Shown in pieces: positions 7,384-16,600 of a DNA stretch of 64,000 nucleotides. A program made the position numbers and the translations under genes. A model generated the notes under the pieces. It was not told where the DNA came from. It ran no database searches and saw only the letters and a list, made by a program, of their open reading frames with translations. Source of the DNA: JANNMJ01 sp031397815 (GTDB lineage: Bacteria; Bacteroidota; Bacteroidia; Cytophagales; Hymenobacteraceae); NCBI GenBank assembly GCA_031397815.1, contig JANNMJ010000196.1:3723-67722 (forward strand), given 5' to 3'. The stretch's first letter is position 1; each line of letters opens with the position of its first letter.

Positions 7384-10206
7384 TTACCGCACCACCACGC
7401 GGCGCGCAAACGGTTGGCCCGCGCCTTGTCCGCGCAGGACGTAGATGCCCGCCGCTAGGCCGCGCAGGTCCACAGTGGCGCGGGTGTGGGCGGTGGCGGG
7501 TACGGTTTGCGTGCGCGTGGCCCAACCGAGGGCATCGACGAGGGTGAGGGTGAGCGTGCCGGTTTCGGGGCGCTCCACTTCCACTTGCAGGCTACCGATG
7601 GCCGGGTTCGGCCAGACGCGCAACGTGGGGTCGGAGGAGGCGCCGGAGGTCAGGCCGGTCGGGCCGTTGATGGCGGTCAGGACGGTGTTCGTGGCGAGGG
7701 GAACGTTGTAATCGAAGACGATGCGGGCCTGATTCGGAATCTGATCGCCGCCGACGAGCGCGTTGTTCGGCTGCACCCGGAAGCGCACGAAACCGTCGGA
7801 AGCGATGAGGTTGGTGGTTTGGGAGGGGAGCAGAATATCTTCGAACAGGACGAGCATCTGACCCGTCGGGCTGACGCTCCACGCGCAGTTGTGCGAGGCG
7901 GCGAGCACCTGAGTCGTGTTCAGGCGGAGCAGCGACGCCGCGAGGGAATCGTGAATCGCGACGGTGAAGGCCGTGTCGGTGCCGTGGTTCTGGAACCGTA
8001 CGGTGTATTCGAGCCACTCGCCGCTCGCCACCTGCGTGGTGCTGAGCTGGATATGGTTCACCTGTAAATCGTTCGGGTCGTAGGAACCCGTCACGATGCG
8101 CTCCGCCGTCGAGACGTTATCAGCGGGGAGCTGGTCGCCGAAGATGGGCGAGACGGTGGCCGTGCTCCGCACGTTGCTGCCGAGCGGCGCGGTGGGAGGG
8201 AGGCGGAAGATGACGTTGAAACGGCGCGTCTCGTTGGGTTGGAGCGTCCCGAAATTCCACGTCAGGAGCTGGGTGGCGGTGGTATTGGGCGTTACGGTGC
8301 TGCTCTGGAACTGGAGCTGCGCGTCGTAGTTGAGCACCACGCTGCCGGTGGCAATCGGCACGGTGCCGGTGTTGCGGTACTGCACCTGATAGTTGAGCAG
8401 GTTGCCGGGGCGGGCGGGCGAGATGAGCGTCAGGAGCACCTGTACATCCTGCTGGCCGGGGATGGGTTGCAGGGCGAACGAGCGCCCGGCGGCCACGTTG
8501 CCGTAGCTCGTGAAGGTGGCGGGCGTGGTGACGCCGGTCGGCATTACGGTGTAATAAGGGGGCGGATTCGGGAGCGCGACGGCGTGCGCGCCGAGGTCGG
8601 TGAAGGCGTCGTACGTACCATCGGAGCGGGTGACGTAGGGCAGGCGCTCGGGCAGGGTTTCCACCACGAGGCCGTAGGGGAAGGGGTTTTCAGTGGCGCC
8701 GCGCACGGCGTCGCGGTCCGAATCGACAAAGACTTCGCCCCGGATGGTGTTGTAATTCTGAATGACGCGCACCGCAAACTGCTGCGATAGGTCAGAATTG
8801 AGCACCAGCGGGCCGAGGAGCACGCTATCCTGCTGCGAGTAGCCGTTGACGACAAGGTCGCCGCGCGAATTGACCGCCGCCTCGTAAAAATCCTTCACCG
8901 TGCGTCCGCCCGATTGCAGAAGCCACAGCGGGTCGCCGGTTTGTTGGTCGAAGGCGGCGATAAAGCCGTTGAGCGAGGTGCCGTTTACGTCCATCGTGTA
9001 CGTGCCGACCTGCATCGTGCCCATAAACGAGCCCGTGGCGTAGAGCTTGCCGTGCCGGTCGGCCGTGATGCCGTGCGTTTGCACCAGCCCGCGCATCGGC
9101 ACCGTCCGGAAGCGGGTACTCACGAGCGGCTTCACCCATTGGAGCGCGCCGTCTGGGGTGTAGCGCGCCAGAAAGCCCGACTTGAACCCCTGCACGCTGA
9201 GGCGGGTGCCGCCGCCGAAATCCATATCGCGCTGCATCGTGCCGTAGAAGTACGAGTTGCCCGCCGCATCGATGGCCATTGTCGAGGTTTCGGTTTGCTC
9301 CAGTTCCAAGCGCCGCACTATCTGGCCGGTGGCGGGGTCGAGGCGCATCCACGCCGACATGCTGACGGTATCCGTCGGGCTTGTAAAAGCGGTGGAGCCC
9401 CAATTAAATCTCCCCCGGTAATCAATCCGCAGAAAAACGCGCCCCAAGCTGTCGGTGCCGAGATTATAGCCCCGGTTAAACGTCGTGCTGTCCTGATTGG
9501 CGCCGGTCTGGGTCCAGCTCAGCGTACCACTGGGAGTGTATTTGAGTAGGAAAGTATTTCCCAAGCCCCAACTAGCATTATACGGCGTATAAATCTGCCC
9601 ACCGACGCGCGACTGAAACCAGTAATCGCCGGTGATATAAAAATTGCCGGCTTCGTCGACGGCCGCATCCTGCACGAATCGCCAGCCATCGCCGCCGCCG
9701 TTATCGGCCCACAGGAGCGCGCCGCTCGGCGCGAGCTTGCAGACGTAATAATCGCGCGCGCCGCCGCCCGAACGCAGCGTAGTGCCGCCGATGGTTAAAT
9801 CATCCACGTACAGCCCGGCCACATACACGTTCGTCTGGCGGTCGATGCGAATAAAAAAGGTGCAATACTCCCACGAGCTATTGAACGGCCGTTGCCAAAC
9901 AAGCTGCCCGGCCCGGTCGAGCTTCACGACAACCTGATGCTGGAGCGTATCGGGGCTGATAATCGTCTGCCCCGCGAAGGAGAAGCTGCCTTTATAGCGC
10001 AGCAAGCCGTAGGAGTTGCCGGCCGAATCGACGGCGGAGATATTAATCGATGCATTATTGCGCCCGCCCGGCGTGAGCGGCAGCGCCTGAAACGCCGTCT
10101 GATACTGCGCAAGCTGCGGCGCGGGGGCGCTCTGGGCGGAGCAGAGCGTTGTGGGTCGGATGATTCCGAGGAGAATCAAAAGCCCAAAAAATCGGAAGAA
10201 TTTCAT
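7384..10206 (-). CDS. T9SS cargo protein with beta-propeller-like repeats
   Basis: This 940-aa secreted protein has a signal peptide ending about ALA-like at LCSAQS. Residues about 30-500 carry repeats of the SBBP type (D-x-A-G-N-x-Y, G-S-F, L-L-W-x-x-x-G-G). Next comes a short Ig-like segment (RGEVFVDSDRDAVRGATENP), then a DUF11-like domain (residues about 590-700). A conserved domain follows with GSYDPNDLQVNHIQL and VRFQNHGTDTAF, often found just before sorting tails. The last 80 residues are a T9SS type A tail (VWPNP..., GLAAGIYVLR, VVVR), so it should be exported across the outer membrane. The protein at 36798-39665 is a full-length paralogue. Its function is unknown. Confidence 0.85.
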   Translation of the reverse strand: MKFFRFFGLLILLGIIRPTTLCSAQSAPAPQLAQYQTAFQALPLTPGGRNNASINISAVDSAGNSYGLLRYKGSFSFAGQTIISPDTLQHQVVVKLDRAGQLVWQRPFNSSWEYCTFFIRIDRQTNVYVAGLYVDDLTIGGTTLRSGGGARDYYVCKLAPSGALLWADNGGGDGWRFVQDAAVDEAGNFYITGDYWFQSRVGGQIYTPYNASWGLGNTFLLKYTPSGTLSWTQTGANQDSTTFNRGYNLGTDSLGRVFLRIDYRGRFNWGSTAFTSPTDTVSMSAWMRLDPATGQIVRRLELEQTETSTMAIDAAGNSYFYGTMQRDMDFGGGTRLSVQGFKSGFLARYTPDGALQWVKPLVSTRFRTVPMRGLVQTHGITADRHGKLYATGSFMGTMQVGTYTMDVNGTSLNGFIAAFDQQTGDPLWLLQSGGRTVKDFYEAAVNSRGDLVVNGYSQQDSVLLGPLVLNSDLSQQFAVRVIQNYNTIRGEVFVDSDRDAVRGATENPFPYGLVVETLPERLPYVTRSDGTYDAFTDLGAHAVALPNPPPYYTVMPTGVTTPATFTSYGNVAAGRSFALQPIPGQQDVQVLLTLISPARPGNLLNYQVQYRNTGTVPIATGSVVLNYDAQLQFQSSTVTPNTTATQLLTWNFGTLQPNETRRFNVIFRLPPTAPLGSNVRSTATVSPIFGDQLPADNVSTAERIVTGSYDPNDLQVNHIQLSTTQVASGEWLEYTVRFQNHGTDTAFTVAIHDSLAASLLRLNTTQVLAASHNCAWSVSPTGQMLVLFEDILLPSQTTNLIASDGFVRFRVQPNNALVGGDQIPNQARIVFDYNVPLATNTVLTAINGPTGLTSGASSDPTLRVWPNPAIGSLQVEVERPETGTLTLTLVDALGWATRTQTVPATAHTRATVDLRGLAAGIYVLRGQGAGQPFARRVVVR

Positions 10207-10409
10207 CGGAAGGAAAAAGAAGGAAGCCGAAAATAATTAAGAGAAAGCCCGGCGCTCCGGTTGCGCTGACCGCCTTCGTCCGGTGGGGAAGGCGGGGTTA
10301 TTTTCCTGACGAGATTTTTAATGGAGATACGGCGAGGGTGGAGGATTTATTTAAATGGTAGAAGCTGCGTGGTAAGCCGCATGGCGGTGCGTGGCCGATT
10401 GGGGTGTCC

Positions 10410-10546
10410 CCCCACCCCGGCCCTGCGGGCCACCCCTCTCCTCCGGGGCGGGGAGTTTTCCCTCTTAACGTTCACGCCTATCGCAACTAGGTGCGAACTC
10501 CCCAACCCCGAAGGGGGAGGGGTGCCCCGAAGGGGCGGGGTGGGGA
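10410..10546. repeat. GC-rich imperfect palindrome
   Basis: Arms of about 47 bp (10410-10456 and 10496-10546) are imperfect inverted copies beginning CCCCACCCCG, separated by about 40 bp. It lies in the 447-bp gap between two minus-strand genes. It resembles other dispersed GC-rich palindromes of this window in kind but not in sequence. Confidence 0.6.
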
Positions 10547-10548
10547 AC

Positions 10549-10634
10549 GCGGTTACAGCCACGCGGTTACGGCAATGCGGTTACGGCAATGCGGTTACAG
10601 CCACGCGGTACGGCAATGCGGTACGGCAACGCGG
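10549..10634. repeat. 14/12-bp tandem repeat GCGGTTACGGCAAT
   Basis: Units beginning GCGGT recur at 10549, 10563, 10577, 10591, 10605, 10617 and 10629. The first four are 14 bp; the next two are 12 bp, with TT-A shortened to TA. Variants alternate ACGGCAAT and ACAGCCAC. The array sits just beyond the stop of the sigma-partner gene. Confidence 0.85.
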
Positions 10635-10653
10635 TTGCTCGCACTTCAGGCCC

Positions 10654-12375
10654 TCAAAACCCATACGTCAGCCCCAATTGCATCGCTGGTAACACGGTGC
10701 GGGTGGTACTGCCGTTTCTGCCCGGCGGCACGGCCCACCACCGGACCGTCGGCGCGACGAGGGCGCTCAGGCGCGGCGTGAGGCGGTATTGCGCTTCCAG
10801 TCCGCCGCTGACGCTTAGGCTGACCGGGCGGTACGGCCCGGCGCTCGCGCTCACCCGCTGTAGCACGAATTGGTCGCCGTTCCAGACGGGGAGGGTGCCG
10901 CCGCGGAAGACGGTTACTTGGCCCCCCACGGTGGCGCCGAGGCTCCAGCGGTTACGGTTCAGGAACAGGAATTGGGCACTGATTGGCAGCGTCCAGAAGC
11001 GGTACGTAGGGCGTAGGAGCTGCTGAAGGCGGTCGCGCTCGGTGATGGTGCGCGTCCAGATAGTGGTGGTGTTGTAGATGAGCGTATCATAGCTAGTGAA
11101 GTAGAAGTATGTGGTGTCGCGGGTGTTGATGTTGATGGCGCGCACGATGCGCGTGCCTTGGTGGAGGGTGGTGTCGATGGTGAAAGTGGTGTCGTTGTAG
11201 GTGCGTTGCGTGGTATGCTCGGAAGTGAAGCGGGCTTGCGTTTGGATGGTCGCTTGGCCGATTCCGGCGCGGAATAGCCACCGGTTTCCGAGGGTATGCT
11301 GCACCTGAATGCTCTGCGCTAGGGCCGCTTGGGTGCGCTCCTGATTCCCGTTCGGCGCTGCCGATGCGAGGACGCTCCAGCTCGGCGTGGTTTCGAGCAG
11401 CCCCATCACCGCCCACGAGCTGCGCGCCGTGGGGAGTTGCCGCCAATCGGCGCACGGTGAGGTGGTGGAGGTGGTTTTGGTGGTCGAGGTAGAATCGGAG
11501 GAAGTGAGGGCGGCGGTTAGAGTGGGCGGCGCTTCGGGGAGGGCGCGCTTCAGGCTGTCTACTTCGTGCAGCAGGGCGGTCAGGGCTTGGGTTTGGGCGG
11601 CCAATAGGCTTGCTAGGCGGGCAGAGCGGGTCGTGCTGGTATCCGTCGGGCTGATGGGCGCGCCAAGTGCGTGCCGGATAGCCGTGTCGAGGGCCAGTGC
11701 GTGTTGCCAGCCCGGCGCGAGGGGCAAAGCGGCGCGCACGGAAGTGCCCGCCGCGAGCGATGCGCTCGGCTGCACGGCGTTCAGTTCGGTGGTGCGGCTG
11801 CTATCGGCTACGCGAATCGTAACGGTTGCGCCGGGCGCCGTGGTAGTCAGCAGATGGGACGCCGATGCTGCGCCGTGGGTGCTGAAAATCGGTGCGGCGT
11901 GCGCTTGCGGCGTTGCGGATGCTGCCGAACGGATGCTTGCGGGCGCCGCTGCGCTCGGGGTAGTGATGGAGGCAGGTACTGCTGCCGATGCTGCTCCTGA
12001 TTCTACTTCTGATTCAGCACCAAACGCCGCTTCGGTAGCCGACGCGCCGGGCACAGCGGGCGCATCGGCCACAACCGGCGCAGCCACGCTGACCGATGCA
12101 GGCGCGGGCGCCACTGCTTCGTCCTTTAAAGCCGAAACGCCCTGCGTACCACCCCACCAAAGCAGCGCGCCCGCAGCCAGTCCGCCGACGAACTGCCGCC
12201 AACCGCCACCCCTTATGACAGGGACGGGCGGCGGCGGTGGTGGAGGCGGCGGTGGCAGTTTCGCGCGCAGCTTCTCCCAACCGCCGGGGATGGCGGCGGG
12301 CTGGAAACTGAGGTTCTGGCGGAGCTGGTCGTCGAACCGCTCTTCGTTGGCGTTAGGCGTGGGATTGGCACTCAT
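10654..12375 (-). CDS. Membrane-anchored sigma partner with C-terminal barrel-like domain
   Basis: This 573-aa protein has a cytoplasmic N-terminus (about 55 residues, F-D-D-Q-L-R-Q-N-L, Trp in GGWEKLR), a proline run of ten, and one membrane helix (FVGGLAAGALLWWG). A low-complexity Ala/Ser/Pro stretch follows, then a C-terminal domain of alternating strands (YRFWTLPISAQFLFL, GATVGGQVTVFRGGTLP, LGLTYGF). It overlaps the ECF sigma gene by 23 bp. The paralogous pair at 30495-32881 has the same order and the same C-terminal signature. The topology suggests a membrane-bound regulator of the sigma factor, with its periplasmic part ending in a barrel-like fold (inference). The ATG at 12375 is preferred because the longer frame begins inside the sigma gene. 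Confidence 0.75.
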   Translation of the reverse strand: MSANPTPNANEERFDDQLRQNLSFQPAAIPGGWEKLRAKLPPPPPPPPPPVPVIRGGGWRQFVGGLAAGALLWWGGTQGVSALKDEAVAPAPASVSVAAPVVADAPAVPGASATEAAFGAESEVESGAASAAVPASITTPSAAAPASIRSAASATPQAHAAPIFSTHGAASASHLLTTTAPGATVTIRVADSSRTTELNAVQPSASLAAGTSVRAALPLAPGWQHALALDTAIRHALGAPISPTDTSTTRSARLASLLAAQTQALTALLHEVDSLKRALPEAPPTLTAALTSSDSTSTTKTTSTTSPCADWRQLPTARSSWAVMGLLETTPSWSVLASAAPNGNQERTQAALAQSIQVQHTLGNRWLFRAGIGQATIQTQARFTSEHTTQRTYNDTTFTIDTTLHQGTRIVRAININTRDTTYFYFTSYDTLIYNTTTIWTRTITERDRLQQLLRPTYRFWTLPISAQFLFLNRNRWSLGATVGGQVTVFRGGTLPVWNGDQFVLQRVSASAGPYRPVSLSVSGGLEAQYRLTPRLSALVAPTVRWWAVPPGRNGSTTRTVLPAMQLGLTYGF

Positions 12376-12934
12376 GACAGGGCGGGCTGGGGGTGGTTTC
12401 GGTGCGCCGGAGGTACTTGGCGAGCAGCTTCCGGGCGCGGGATAATTGCGAGCTCGACGTGCGCTCGTCGATGCCGAGCTGTTCGCCAATCTCTTTGTGC
12501 GAGTAACCTTCCACGCAGTAGAGGTTTAGCACGAGGCGGTAAATGGTGGGGAGGGTTTCGATGGTCGCTACCAGCTCTTCCCCGGCAAGGAGGGCGGGGG
12601 CGTCGGCCTCGTCAGCGGAAAGCTCGGCGGCGGCATCCAGCCCGACTTCCTTCCACCCCTGCACTTCGGCGCGGTAATAATCGAGGCAGGTATTGACGCC
12701 GATTCGTCGCACCCAAGCATCCAAAGCGCCTTCCCCCCGATACTGACTCAGGCGACTAAAAACGCGGATGAACGCTTCCTGCACCAAGTCTTCCGCCTCG
12801 GCCCGCGACCGGCCATACCGCAGACAGACCCGCAACAGCAGCGGCTCGAAGTAATGATATAGCCCTTCCTGCGCCGCCGGCTCATAGCGCAGGCAGCCCG
12901 CAAGGAGGGCTTCAAGGGAAGGAAGTCGGGGCAC
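12353..12934 (-). CDS. ECF-type RNA polymerase sigma factor
   Basis: This 193-aa protein has sigma region 2 (LLLRVCLRYGRSRAEAEDLV, QEAFIRVFSRL) and region 4 (LPTIYRLVLNLYCVEGYSHK, EIGEQLGIDERTSSSQLSRA). It directs RNA polymerase to a small regulon. Its 3' end overlaps the partner gene, so translation is probably coupled. Compared with its paralogue at 30495 it keeps the GCLR.EPAAQ start, the AEDLVQEAFIR core and the EGYSHKEI helix, so the two modules share ancestry. The C-terminal tail PPCHECQ is extra. No recognisable autoregulated promoter was found upstream. Confidence 0.92.
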   Translation of the reverse strand: MPRLPSLEALLAGCLRYEPAAQEGLYHYFEPLLLRVCLRYGRSRAEAEDLVQEAFIRVFSRLSQYRGEGALDAWVRRIGVNTCLDYYRAEVQGWKEVGLDAAAELSADEADAPALLAGEELVATIETLPTIYRLVLNLYCVEGYSHKEIGEQLGIDERTSSSQLSRARKLLAKYLRRTETTPSPPCHECQSHA

Positions 12935-13061
12935 GAGGAAGGAGGCGTACCTGCCTGACGAGGTTTCCCTGAAAAATACGGCGGGTGGGGGAGGAAATTT
13001 TTTTGGGGGGAGAAGAGAGGGGGGAGATGTGGTAGATGTGAGGATGTGGAGATGTGTGGTT

Positions 13062-13201
13062 TTGACGCGGGGGCTCCAGCCCCGTGTCGGCTATTCGCAG
13101 GTCTCTTGACCTGCCACAGGATTCGCGCGTTAGGAATGCCGATTGGGGTGGCGGGTCAAGAGACCCGCGAATAGGCCACACGGGGCAGAGCCCCGCGTGA
13201 A
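13062..13201. repeat. MITE-like element with about 54-bp inverted arms
   Basis: Arms 13062-13117 and 13148-13201 are near-identical inverted copies starting TTGACGCGGGG and TTCACGCGGGG, with a shared CTATTCGC and TCTCTTGACC. The loop is about 30 bp. It shares its ends with the element at 7021-7249. Confidence 0.75.
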
Positions 13202-13208
13202 GTCGGTG

Positions 13209-13502
13209 GGATGTATCCCACCTTATCAAATGGCAGCGTTTGGTCGACTGGGATACATCCCACCTTATAAAACGGCGGCATTTGGTCGATTGGAATACAT
13301 CCCACCTAACCAAATGGTGGCGTTTGATCGCCCGGGATACATCCCACCTAATCAAATGGCAGCGTTTGATCGACTGGGATGTATCCCACCTTATCAAATG
13401 GCAACGTTTGGTCGATTGGGATGTATCCCACCTTATCAAACGGCGGCGTTTAGTCGACTGGGATACATCCCATCTTATCAAACCACCGCCTTCCACCGGC
13501 AC
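13209..13502. repeat. 42-bp tandem repeat, seven copies
   Basis: Units start at 13209, 13251, 13293, 13335, 13377, 13419 and 13461, exactly 42 bp apart. Each opens with the near-palindrome GGATRYATCCCA, then CCTTATCAAA, then a GGCGTTTGGTCGA block. The last copy decays after about 25 bp. The period is a multiple of three, so several frames stay open, but no start, composition or homology suggests a protein. Confidence 0.9.
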
Positions 13503-13538
13503 CGGGACGGTGCCGGAGACGTATCCCCCTAAAACGCA

Positions 13539-13573
13539 CAACGGCCACCCCGCGCTTGGCAGGGTGGCCGTTG
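13539..13573 (-). terminator. Intrinsic terminator-like hairpin of the giant T9SS gene
   Basis: CAACGGCCACCC and GGGTGGCCGTTG form a 12-bp stem with an 11-nt loop, 83 bp downstream of the stop of the gene at 13656. Between the hairpin and the stop is an 11-bp GCTATTGGGGC repeat (three copies). Confidence 0.65.
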
Positions 13574-13655
13574 GTATGGCGCACCGCCCCAGCTTCCGGC
13601 CGGGACGGGCTTTACATCACGCCCTTGCTGGTGCTATTGGGGCGCTATTGGGGCG

Positions 13656-16600
13656 CTATTGGCGCATCAAGCGGAGCGTCTGCACCTGACCGTCGGCGGG
13701 TTGGAGGCGCACCAAGTAGGTGCCCACTGGCAGACCGGCGATGGAAATCGGGTGCGTCAGGCCAGCTTCCACCGTTTGGGCGGCGAGGACGGCGCGACCA
13801 GCGGCATCGAATACCGTCACCACGCAGGTGCCGGAGGTGAGGGCCGAGAGGTCGAGGGTCGCATCGCCGACGGTTGGGTTCGGGTAAACCGTGGCCGTGC
13901 CGTTGACTGCTTTCTCGAAGGTGACGGTTTCGATGTTCGAGAACGACATCTGCCCGTCCGTATCGACCTGCCGCAGGCGGTAGTACACGAGGCCCGTGTG
14001 CGTGCGGCCGACGTTCGCGTCGGTGGCGGTGTAATCGCGGCGGGTGAAGGTGGTGCCGGCGGCGGTGCGCCGGGCGACTTCCACGAAATCACGTCCCGTG
14101 AACGACCGCTCTACCACGAAGTAGGCACTGTTCTTCTCCTGCGCCGTCGCCCATGTCAGCACCGCGTCGTGGCGGCGGGCTTTGGCCGTGAAGCTGATCA
14201 GCTCCACCGGCAGCGCGCCACCGCTCGTGGTGATGATGGCCGGGCTTTGCGACCCGTTGTTGTTCGCTAGCTCGGCGTCGGCGGGGCCGTTGGCGGTGCT
14301 GCTGGCCACGCCGCTCGCGAAGCCCGCGTCCGGCATCTGGAACGTGAACGAGTTCGTGAGGGTCTGGCCCGAGGCCAGCGCCGTTACCGGGTTGTACACC
14401 AGCAGGCCGGTACTCGGCGTGTAGGTGGCGCCGGTTACGCTGAACGGCGTGCCGTTCGGGTTGCGCAGGTTCGGCTGGAGCTGCACGCTCACCACCACGT
14501 TTTGGGCGGTGCTCGGGCCGTTGTTCACCGTGGTTACGGTGTAGGTGACGGGGTCAGCCGCGTTGGCGGTGGTGGTGCCCGAAATGGTGGTTACCACGTC
14601 GTTGTACGGCGCCACGGTCACGCTCAGGGTGGCCACGTTCGAGACGGCGCCGGTCACGTCGCTCACCACGTACGGGATGCTCACGACGGCTCCAGCGAAG
14701 GCGGGGTCAGGGGTGAAAATCACTTCCCCGGTCGTGCCGTCCACCGCGAAGGTGCCCTGACCGGCCACCGTGAAGGTGGTCTGGATGCCGGGAGTCGAGG
14801 GGTCGAGGTCGACGGTGGTGAGCACGACGCCGTTGGCATCGGTGTCAGAGGTTCCGGCCGTCAGGCGCACGGCTTGGCCGAGGTTGCTGGTGGCGGCGTC
14901 GTCGGTGGCCAGCGGCCCGACGTGGAACGTGATGGTCGCGATGTTCGAGGTCGAGTTCGTCTGGTCGGGCAGCGTGTAGCTGATCGTGCTCGATCCGGTG
15001 TAGTTGAGGTCAGGCGTGAAGGTCACCAACCCGGTTGCATCCACCGAGAACGAACCTTGACCGGCCACCGCGAAGGTGGTCTGACGGCCGGGCGTGGCGG
15101 GGTCGAGGTCGACGAGGTTCACGCGGAGACCGTTGGCGTCGGTGTCGTTAGCGGTCACGTTGAGGCTCGCGGCGGTGTTGGGGGTGGTGTAGGCCACATC
15201 GTTCACGGCCAGCGGCCCGACATTGACGGTAATCGTCGCGCTGTTCGAGAGGCCGCCCGCGTTGTCCTGCACCGTGTACGGCGCGATGGCCGTGCCGGTG
15301 AAATCGAGAGCGGGTGTGAAGGTCACCTGACCGGCGTTCGGGCCGTTGGTAATCAGGTCGAACGTGCCGCCGGTAACCGTGACGGTGGTCTGCTGACCCG
15401 CGAGGGCGGGGTCGAGGTCGATGGTCGTGGCCACGAGCGGGGCGCCGGTGTTGCCGGGCTGGTCGTTGCCGACGGGGTTCACCGTAACCGCCGTGTTGCT
15501 CGGCGTGGTGAACACGTCGTCAAAAGCGAGTGGCTGGCTGAAGACGATAGGCGTCGGGCTAGGCGTATCGCCGTTCGGCGTCGCCGGGAGGGCGGTGCTG
15601 TTCGTTGAAGCCTCGCCGTCGAGAACCTGCGACGGCGGCACCGCCACGCCCCCGATAAACGTGTAACCCGTGTTCGGGCTGCTGCCCGCCGTGCTCACGT
15701 ACACTTGATCGAATTGCGGGGTGGTCGGGATGCTGCCGATGCTTGGGTACGTCACCCGCACCGTGTAGGTGATGGTGGCCGCCGCGTTGATGGCGAGCGC
15801 GCCGGTGCCCGTCAGCAGGCCCGTGTTGGCGCCTTGGCCGGTGAACGCGGGGTTCACGGTGAGCGTAGCCGCTCCGGCCCCGGTGATGACCGGCGTTCCG
15901 ATGATGGTCACGCTCGCAGCCGTCGGGAAAGTGGAATTCGCGGAACCGCCGAGCATATCGTTGATCTGCACGTTCGGGTCAATCACGGCGCCGGTGTTGC
16001 GCACCTGCGTCGTGAACGTCACATCGAACGTGGTGGCGTTGACGCGCACCGGAGCGGCGGCGCTCTGCACCACATCGACTTCTTCAACCGGGAACACGCA
16101 CGAAGCACCGTCGGATTGCGCGGCTACGGAAGCCGTGCCGATGTTCGCCGTCGAGCCGTTCTGGGTGTTGTAACCGGCCAGCGTGCCTTGGTTAGTCGCT
16201 GCGTAGAGCAGACCGGCGGCGTCGAAGAAAATCGACCCCACATCTTCCCCCGACGTGGTCGGCGTGCCGAGGGCGGTGACGGGGCGGATAGCACCGGCGG
16301 CGTTCAGGTCGATCTTGAAAATCCCACCGGGGTAGAAGCGCGACGCGTAGATGTTGCCGTCGGCGGGGTTGAAGCCCATATCACCGAAGTTAACGGCTTG
16401 GCTCAGCGTCAGCGCGGTAACCGTGCGGGTCGAAACCTGCAAGCGGTAGAGCGTGCTCGTCTGGTTGTTGGCGATGTAGGCGTTGCCGCTCAAATCGGCC
16501 GTAGCGGCGTTGAAGCCCCCGGCCGGCAGCCCAGCGACGAGGCCCAGATCCTGCACGCCCGTCGAGCTGAGGCGGTAGAGGCGGCTGGTGCCCAACCCGA

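Noticed and set aside
13209..13502. CRISPR array
   Set aside because: Copies are contiguous with no unique spacers and no cas genes are nearby.
12912..13541. Open frames through the 42-bp array
   Set aside because: They stay open because the repeat period is a multiple of three; the residues merely repeat the DNA unit and no start context is convincing.
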